DNA from: UBA1546 sp049302185
GTDB taxonomy: Bacteria; Nitrospirota; Thermodesulfovibrionia; Thermodesulfovibrionales; UBA1546
Direction of reading: 5' to 3'
Length of the DNA stretch: 43,120 nucleotides
NCBI GenBank assembly: GCA_049302185.1
Contig: JBAQLV010000025.1
Span: forward strand, 1 to 43,120
Part shown: in pieces, positions 39,829 through 43,120 of the stretch
Layout: the number at the start of each line of letters is the position of its first letter
Numbering within the stretch: the stretch's first letter is position 1
Translations under genes and position numbers: made by a program
Notes under the pieces: generated by a model
What the model saw: only the letters and a program-made list of their open reading frames with translations
Told to the model about the DNA's origin: nothing
The model's database searches: none

Positions 39829-40125
39829 CTATGCCTTAGCGGGTGCCTTAGCAGGCGCTGCCTTTTCAGATTTTGAATGCCCTTTGAAAGTACGCGTTAG
39901 TGAAAATTCACCAAGCTTATGCCCCACCATATTCTCAGTTACATAAACAGGTATGAATTTCCTGCCGTTATGAACAGCAAATGTATACCCTATAAAATCA
40001 GGCACTACCGTAGAACGCCTTGACCATGTTTTTATAATCTTTTTATCTCCGCTTTCAATCATAGTCCTGACTTTTTTCATCAGCTTCTCGTCAACAAATG
40101 GTCCTTTTTTCAATGAACGCGGCAA
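39829..40125 (-). CDS. rpsS: 30S ribosomal protein S19
   Basis: The 98-aa protein starts MPRSLKKGPFVDEKLMKKV and has WSRRSTVVPDFIGYTFAVHNGRKFIPVYVTENMVGHKLGEFSLTRTFKGH. The Ala/Lys-rich tail is slightly extended. It lies 1 bp after rplB. Confidence 0.98.
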   Translation of the reverse strand: MPRSLKKGPFVDEKLMKKVRTMIESGDKKIIKTWSRRSTVVPDFIGYTFAVHNGRKFIPVYVTENMVGHKLGEFSLTRTFKGHSKSEKAAPAKAPAKA

Positions 40126-40126
40126 T

Positions 40127-40945
40127 TTATTTCCTCCTCTTCACAATAAACTTATTTGTTCTTTTGTTGTGCCTTGTCTTGATACCTTCCGGCTTGCCCC
40201 ATGGTGAGCACGGAGGACGGCCGCCTGAACTTCTTCCTTCTCCACCGCCCAGCGGATGGTCTACAGGGTTCATAGCAACGCCTCTTACATGAGGCCTTTT
40301 CCCAAGCCATCTTACCCTTCCTGCCTTGCCGTAAGAGATGTTTTCATGCTCAACATTGCTGACCTGTCCTATTGTCGCCATGCATTCTGAAGGAATAAGC
40401 CTTACCTCGCCGGAAGAAAGTCTTACCTGCGCGTATTTTTCATCCTTTGCCACAAGCTGAACAGATGCTCCTGCGCTCCGCGCGAGCCTGGCTCCCTGGC
40501 CTGCCCTAATCTCAATATTATGCATGAACGAACCCAGCGGTATATCGCTTAAAGGCAGCGCATTGCCTACCTTAATCTCAGCTCCCTTGCCCGAAACCAC
40601 CTCGTCTCCTACCTGAAGTAAAGCGGGGGCAATGATGTATCTCCTGTCACCATCTCTGTATTTAAGCAGGGCAATCCTTGCCGACCTGTTTGGATCATAC
40701 TCTATGGTTTCGACAATTGCAGGAACGCCTGACTTGTCCCTTTTGAAATCAATTAGCCTGTATGCCCTTTTATTTCCTCCGCCCCTCTGCCATACAGTTA
40801 CACGGCCAGTGTTATTTCTGCCGCCTGTCTTTCTTAAAGACCTGACCAGCGGTTCGTACGGCCTGTCCGCAGTTAATTCGCTGAAATCAGAAACAGTCTG
40901 AAATCTTCTGCCGGGCGAAGTCGGATTATATTTTTTTATTCCCAT
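40127..40945 (-). CDS. rplB: 50S ribosomal protein L2
   Basis: L2 is essential for subunit joining and peptidyl transfer. The 272-aa protein has KYNPTSPGRRFQTVSDFSE, GGGNKRAYRLIDFKR, and the C-terminal VRGVAMNPVDHPLGGGEGRSSGGRPPCSPWGKPEG signature including the conserved His. Its first base overlaps rplW. Confidence 0.98.
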   Translation of the reverse strand: MGIKKYNPTSPGRRFQTVSDFSELTADRPYEPLVRSLRKTGGRNNTGRVTVWQRGGGNKRAYRLIDFKRDKSGVPAIVETIEYDPNRSARIALLKYRDGDRRYIIAPALLQVGDEVVSGKGAEIKVGNALPLSDIPLGSFMHNIEIRAGQGARLARSAGASVQLVAKDEKYAQVRLSSGEVRLIPSECMATIGQVSNVEHENISYGKAGRVRWLGKRPHVRGVAMNPVDHPLGGGEGRSSGGRPPCSPWGKPEGIKTRHNKRTNKFIVKRRK

Positions 40946-41235
40946 TATGAACCCTCAATGAAATCAAGTTTTTCACCCTTCTTAAGGGTAACTATTGCCT
41001 TTTTCCTGTTAGACCTTCTGCCAATTGATTTGCCGTGCCGCTTCCGTTTTCCCTCAACATTTATAGTGGCAACCTTCTCTACCTTAACCTTAAAAATCTC
41101 CTCTATAGCCTTCCTTACCTCAAGCTTGTTTGCATCCTTTGCAACCTCAACAAGTATCTTATTTTGTGACTCCTTAAGATTGCTGCCCTTTTCAGTGAAA
41201 AGCGGTTTTTTAATAACAGAATAAAGACTTCTCAT
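40945..41235 (-). CDS. rplW: 50S ribosomal protein L23
   Basis: L23 is the docking site for trigger factor and SRP at the tunnel exit. The 96-aa protein has SVIKKPLFTEKGSNL, KLEVRKAIEEIFKVKVEKVATINV and GRRSNRKKAIVTLKKGEKLDFIEG. It overlaps rplD by 4 bp. Confidence 0.98.
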   Translation of the reverse strand: MRSLYSVIKKPLFTEKGSNLKESQNKILVEVAKDANKLEVRKAIEEIFKVKVEKVATINVEGKRKRHGKSIGRRSNRKKAIVTLKKGEKLDFIEGS

Positions 41236-41882
41236 GCTGTCTCAGCCCCCTTGCCGTAGACTCGACTCTCCGAGATGCCTGCAACCGCTCCTTTTGTAAT
41301 AAGCAGCCTGTTATGAGCAATTACAGTGTAAGCGTTCAGGTCTGATGCGCACGCTACATGAACGCCCGCAATATTTCTTGCTGAAAGCTTTATATTGTTA
41401 TTATTTTCAGGTATCACTATAAGCAGGCTTTGCCCCTCAAATCCAAGGATTTTTATTATAGCCGCCATATCTTTTGTTGAAGGCTTACTAATTGAGAGGT
41501 CATCTATCAATGTAATTTCTCCATCTGCAAGTTTTGCTGAAAGTGCATTTTTTAATGCCAGATGCTTAGCCTTGCGAGGAATACTGTAAGAGTAATCCCT
41601 GGGCTGCGGCCCGAATGCTGTTCCGCCTTTCCTCCACAGAGGAGATCTGCTGCTCCCTGCCCGTGCCCTGCCTGTATGTTTTTGCTTCCATGGTTTTCTG
41701 CCTCCGCCGCTCACCAGCCCCTTGGTCTTTGTAGCATGAGTCCCCTGCCTCTGATTGGCAAGAAAGTTTATCACAGAATCATGCATAACAGCGCTGCTTG
41801 CTTTGAGCCCAAAGATTTCCTCGGGGAGATTAATCTCGCCTGCTTTCTTATTATTTCTGTCTTTTATCTCAATCTCAGGCAT
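41232..41882 (-). CDS. rplD: 50S ribosomal protein L4
   Basis: L4 reaches the tunnel constriction. The 216-aa protein has LANQRQGTHATKTKGLVSGGGRKPWKQKHTGRARAGSSRSPLWRKGGTAFGPQPRDY and a typical C-terminal domain. It lies 1 bp after rplC. Confidence 0.98.
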   Translation of the reverse strand: MPEIEIKDRNNKKAGEINLPEEIFGLKASSAVMHDSVINFLANQRQGTHATKTKGLVSGGGRKPWKQKHTGRARAGSSRSPLWRKGGTAFGPQPRDYSYSIPRKAKHLALKNALSAKLADGEITLIDDLSISKPSTKDMAAIIKILGFEGQSLLIVIPENNNNIKLSARNIAGVHVACASDLNAYTVIAHNRLLITKGAVAGISESRVYGKGAETA

Positions 41883-41883
41883 A

Positions 41884-42498
41884 TCAGCTTTCCTTCCTTA
41901 TCATCACATAAGCGCCTGAGGCGCCTGGAACTGCGCCTCTGATCATCAGAATATTCTGGTCAGGTTTGACATCCACTACTGTAAGATTTTTTGCTGTAAC
42001 ACGTTCGGAGCCCATATGTCCGGGCATCTTCTGATTTTTCCATACCCTCGAAGGATAAGAACTTGCTCCTATGGAGCCTGGCGCACGGTAAAACGTAGAA
42101 CCGTGAGAAGCAGGCCCGCCTGCAAATTTATGCCTCTTAATAACTCCCTGAAAACCTTTGCCCTTAGAAACGCCTGTTACAGAAACATTGTCTCCCTTGT
42201 TAAACTTTTCAACAGTGACAAGGTCTCCAACCTTAAGGTCTCCCATAGCAAATTCCTTAAGCAGCCTGTACGGCTTGACCCCTGCTTTTTTGAATACTCC
42301 GCTTAACGCCTTATTGACCTTTTTCTCTTTTTTTATTTCATTGAATCCGACCTTAACCGCTTCGTATCCGTCTTTTTCAAGGGTCTTAACCTGGACAACA
42401 CAGCATGGCCCTGCCTCGATTACCGTGACAGGAACAATCTTCCCGCCTTCAGCAAATATCTGTGTCATGCCTAATTTTTTACCTAAAATACCTATCAC
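41884..42498 (-). CDS. rplC: 50S ribosomal protein L3
   Basis: L3 approaches the peptidyl-transfer centre. The 204-aa protein starts MIGILGKKLGMTQIFAEGGK and has SVTGVSKGKGFQGVIKRHKFAGGPASHGSTFYRAPGSIGASSYPSRVWKNQKMPGHMG. It overlaps rpsJ by 4 bp. Confidence 0.98.
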   Translation of the reverse strand: MIGILGKKLGMTQIFAEGGKIVPVTVIEAGPCCVVQVKTLEKDGYEAVKVGFNEIKKEKKVNKALSGVFKKAGVKPYRLLKEFAMGDLKVGDLVTVEKFNKGDNVSVTGVSKGKGFQGVIKRHKFAGGPASHGSTFYRAPGSIGASSYPSRVWKNQKMPGHMGSERVTAKNLTVVDVKPDQNILMIRGAVPGASGAYVMIRKES

Positions 42499-42800
42499 AG
42501 CTTTATCTCCACATCAACTCCTGCAGCCAGTTCCAGCTTCATTAAAGCATCGACTGTCTGCGGAGTTGGATCATATATGTCTATAAGTCTTTTATGTGTT
42601 CTTATTTCAAACTGCTCCCTTGACTTTTTGTCTACATGAGGCGACCTTAAAACAGTAAACTTACTTATCCGTGTAGGAAGAGGGATTGGCCCTGCTATCC
42701 TTGCACCTGTCCTTTGAGCAGTGTCAACTATCTCTTTGACAGACTTGTCAAGTACTCTGTGGTCATACGCTTTTAGTTTTATTCTTATTTTCTGGTTCAT
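42495..42800 (-). CDS. rpsJ: 30S ribosomal protein S10
   Basis: S10 also acts with NusB in antitermination. The 101-aa protein reads KIRIKLKAYDHRVLDKSVKEIVDTAQRTGARIAGPIPLPT, then LRSPHVDKKSREQFEIRTHKRLIDI. It follows tuf after a 124-bp repeat-filled spacer. Confidence 0.98.
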   Translation of the reverse strand: MNQKIRIKLKAYDHRVLDKSVKEIVDTAQRTGARIAGPIPLPTRISKFTVLRSPHVDKKSREQFEIRTHKRLIDIYDPTPQTVDALMKLELAAGVDVEIKL

Positions 42801-42810
42801 TTAAGTCGCC

Positions 42811-42924
42811 GCGCTCCAAACGTAAAATGCAAAATGCAAATTTCAAAATTATGGTCACCCCAGGCGACTCGCCGAGGAGAGAATTCGTTATTTTTGAACT
42901 TTGATTTTTGATTTTTTAATTTCA
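42811..42924. repeat. AAAATGC/TTTTTGA heptamer block with shared core between tuf and rpsJ
   Basis: Units AAAATGC, AAAATGC, AAATTTC and AAAATTA stand left of a core GGCGACTCGCCGAGGAGAGA then ATTC. Units TTTTTGA, ACTTTGA, TTTTTGA and TTTTTTA follow. The core's inverse resembles the centre of the rplR-rpsE block. Confidence 0.75.
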
Positions 42925-43120
42925 TTATTGTATTACCTCTGTCACAACTCCTGCTCCCACTGTACGGCCGCCCTCTCTTATCGCAAATCTTAGTTCCTTC
43001 TCCATTGCTATCGGCGCTATCAGCTCTACTGTTATGGTTACGTTGTCCCCGGGCATCACCATCTCCATTCCGTCAGGCAGCTGCGCTACTCCTGTTACGT
43101 CTGTTGTCCTGAAGTAAAAC
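42925..43120 (-). CDS. tuf: Elongation factor Tu, C-terminal part
   Basis: The last 65 codons of EF-Tu run into the window edge. They read FYFRTTDVTGVAQLPDGMEMV, MPGDNVTITVELIAPIAMEKE and LRFAIREGGRTVGAGVVTEVIQ, the family's domain III with the tRNA-binding Arg residues. The stop TAA is at 927-925 of this region's last kilobase, that is 42927-42925. It is the 5' neighbour of the S10 operon, as in many bacteria. Confidence 0.97.
   Translation of the reverse strand, partial: FYFRTTDVTGVAQLPDGMEMVMPGDNVTITVELIAPIAMEKELRFAIREGGRTVGAGVVTEVIQ

Overview
The window looks like a chromosome segment from an anaerobic, dissimilatory sulfur-metabolising bacterium. My best guess is an uncultured Nitrospirota of the Thermodesulfovibrio/Magnetobacterium kind. 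This is inferred from a complete bacterial sat-aprBA-qmoABC set, moderate GC, archaeal-flavoured accessory genes and many intergenic short repeats. A Desulfobacterota-like lineage cannot be excluded without a phylogeny. No rRNA, tRNA, CRISPR array, prophage or transposase gene was seen.

Layout. (1) Positions 1-11879, all on the minus strand, hold a sulfate-activation and reduction cluster. In transcription order it reads adk, sat, a 112-aa ORF, aprB, aprA, two paralogous Cys-cluster (YkgJ-like) genes, qmoA, qmoB, qmoC, then the 5' end of a membrane pyrophosphatase gene (hppA) that runs off the window. Together these make APS from sulfate and ATP (Sat), remove the PPi (HppA), reduce APS to sulfite and AMP (AprBA) with electrons from the quinone pool (QmoABC), and convert AMP to ADP (Adk). 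Strong sigma70-like promoters precede adk and qmoA. (2) Positions 12134-16832 hold rdgB and a small unknown gene (minus), then a plus-strand run of a THUMP RNA methyltransferase, dus, a GDPD phosphodiesterase, a 59-aa ORF and an archaeal RibL-like nucleotidyltransferase. (3) Positions 17039-27536 (minus) hold a PCC-domain gene, a nitroreductase, aroQ, pepP, efp, accB, accC, a PilZ gene, rpmE, a DUF1385 gene, prfA, prmC, atpB and atpE. (4) Positions 27663-28299 (plus) hold a detached C-terminal piece of a YkgJ-like protein and an orphan BrnA/CopG-type antitoxin. (5) Positions 28373-43120 (minus) hold the S10-spc-alpha ribosomal superoperon from tuf (partial) to rplQ. It lacks rpmD, and its usual adk is not between secY and map.

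The most unusual content is non-coding. Three dispersed structured elements (16844-16967, 19237-19369, 26914-27079) share a core, while their outer arms and an inner stem differ in sequence yet remain self-complementary, as expected for a conserved RNA or DNA fold. Separately, at least a dozen gene junctions, many inside the ribosomal superoperon, carry runs of different, mostly 7-bp repeats facing an inverted run. The prmC gene has three such repeat blocks inserted in frame in its coding sequence.
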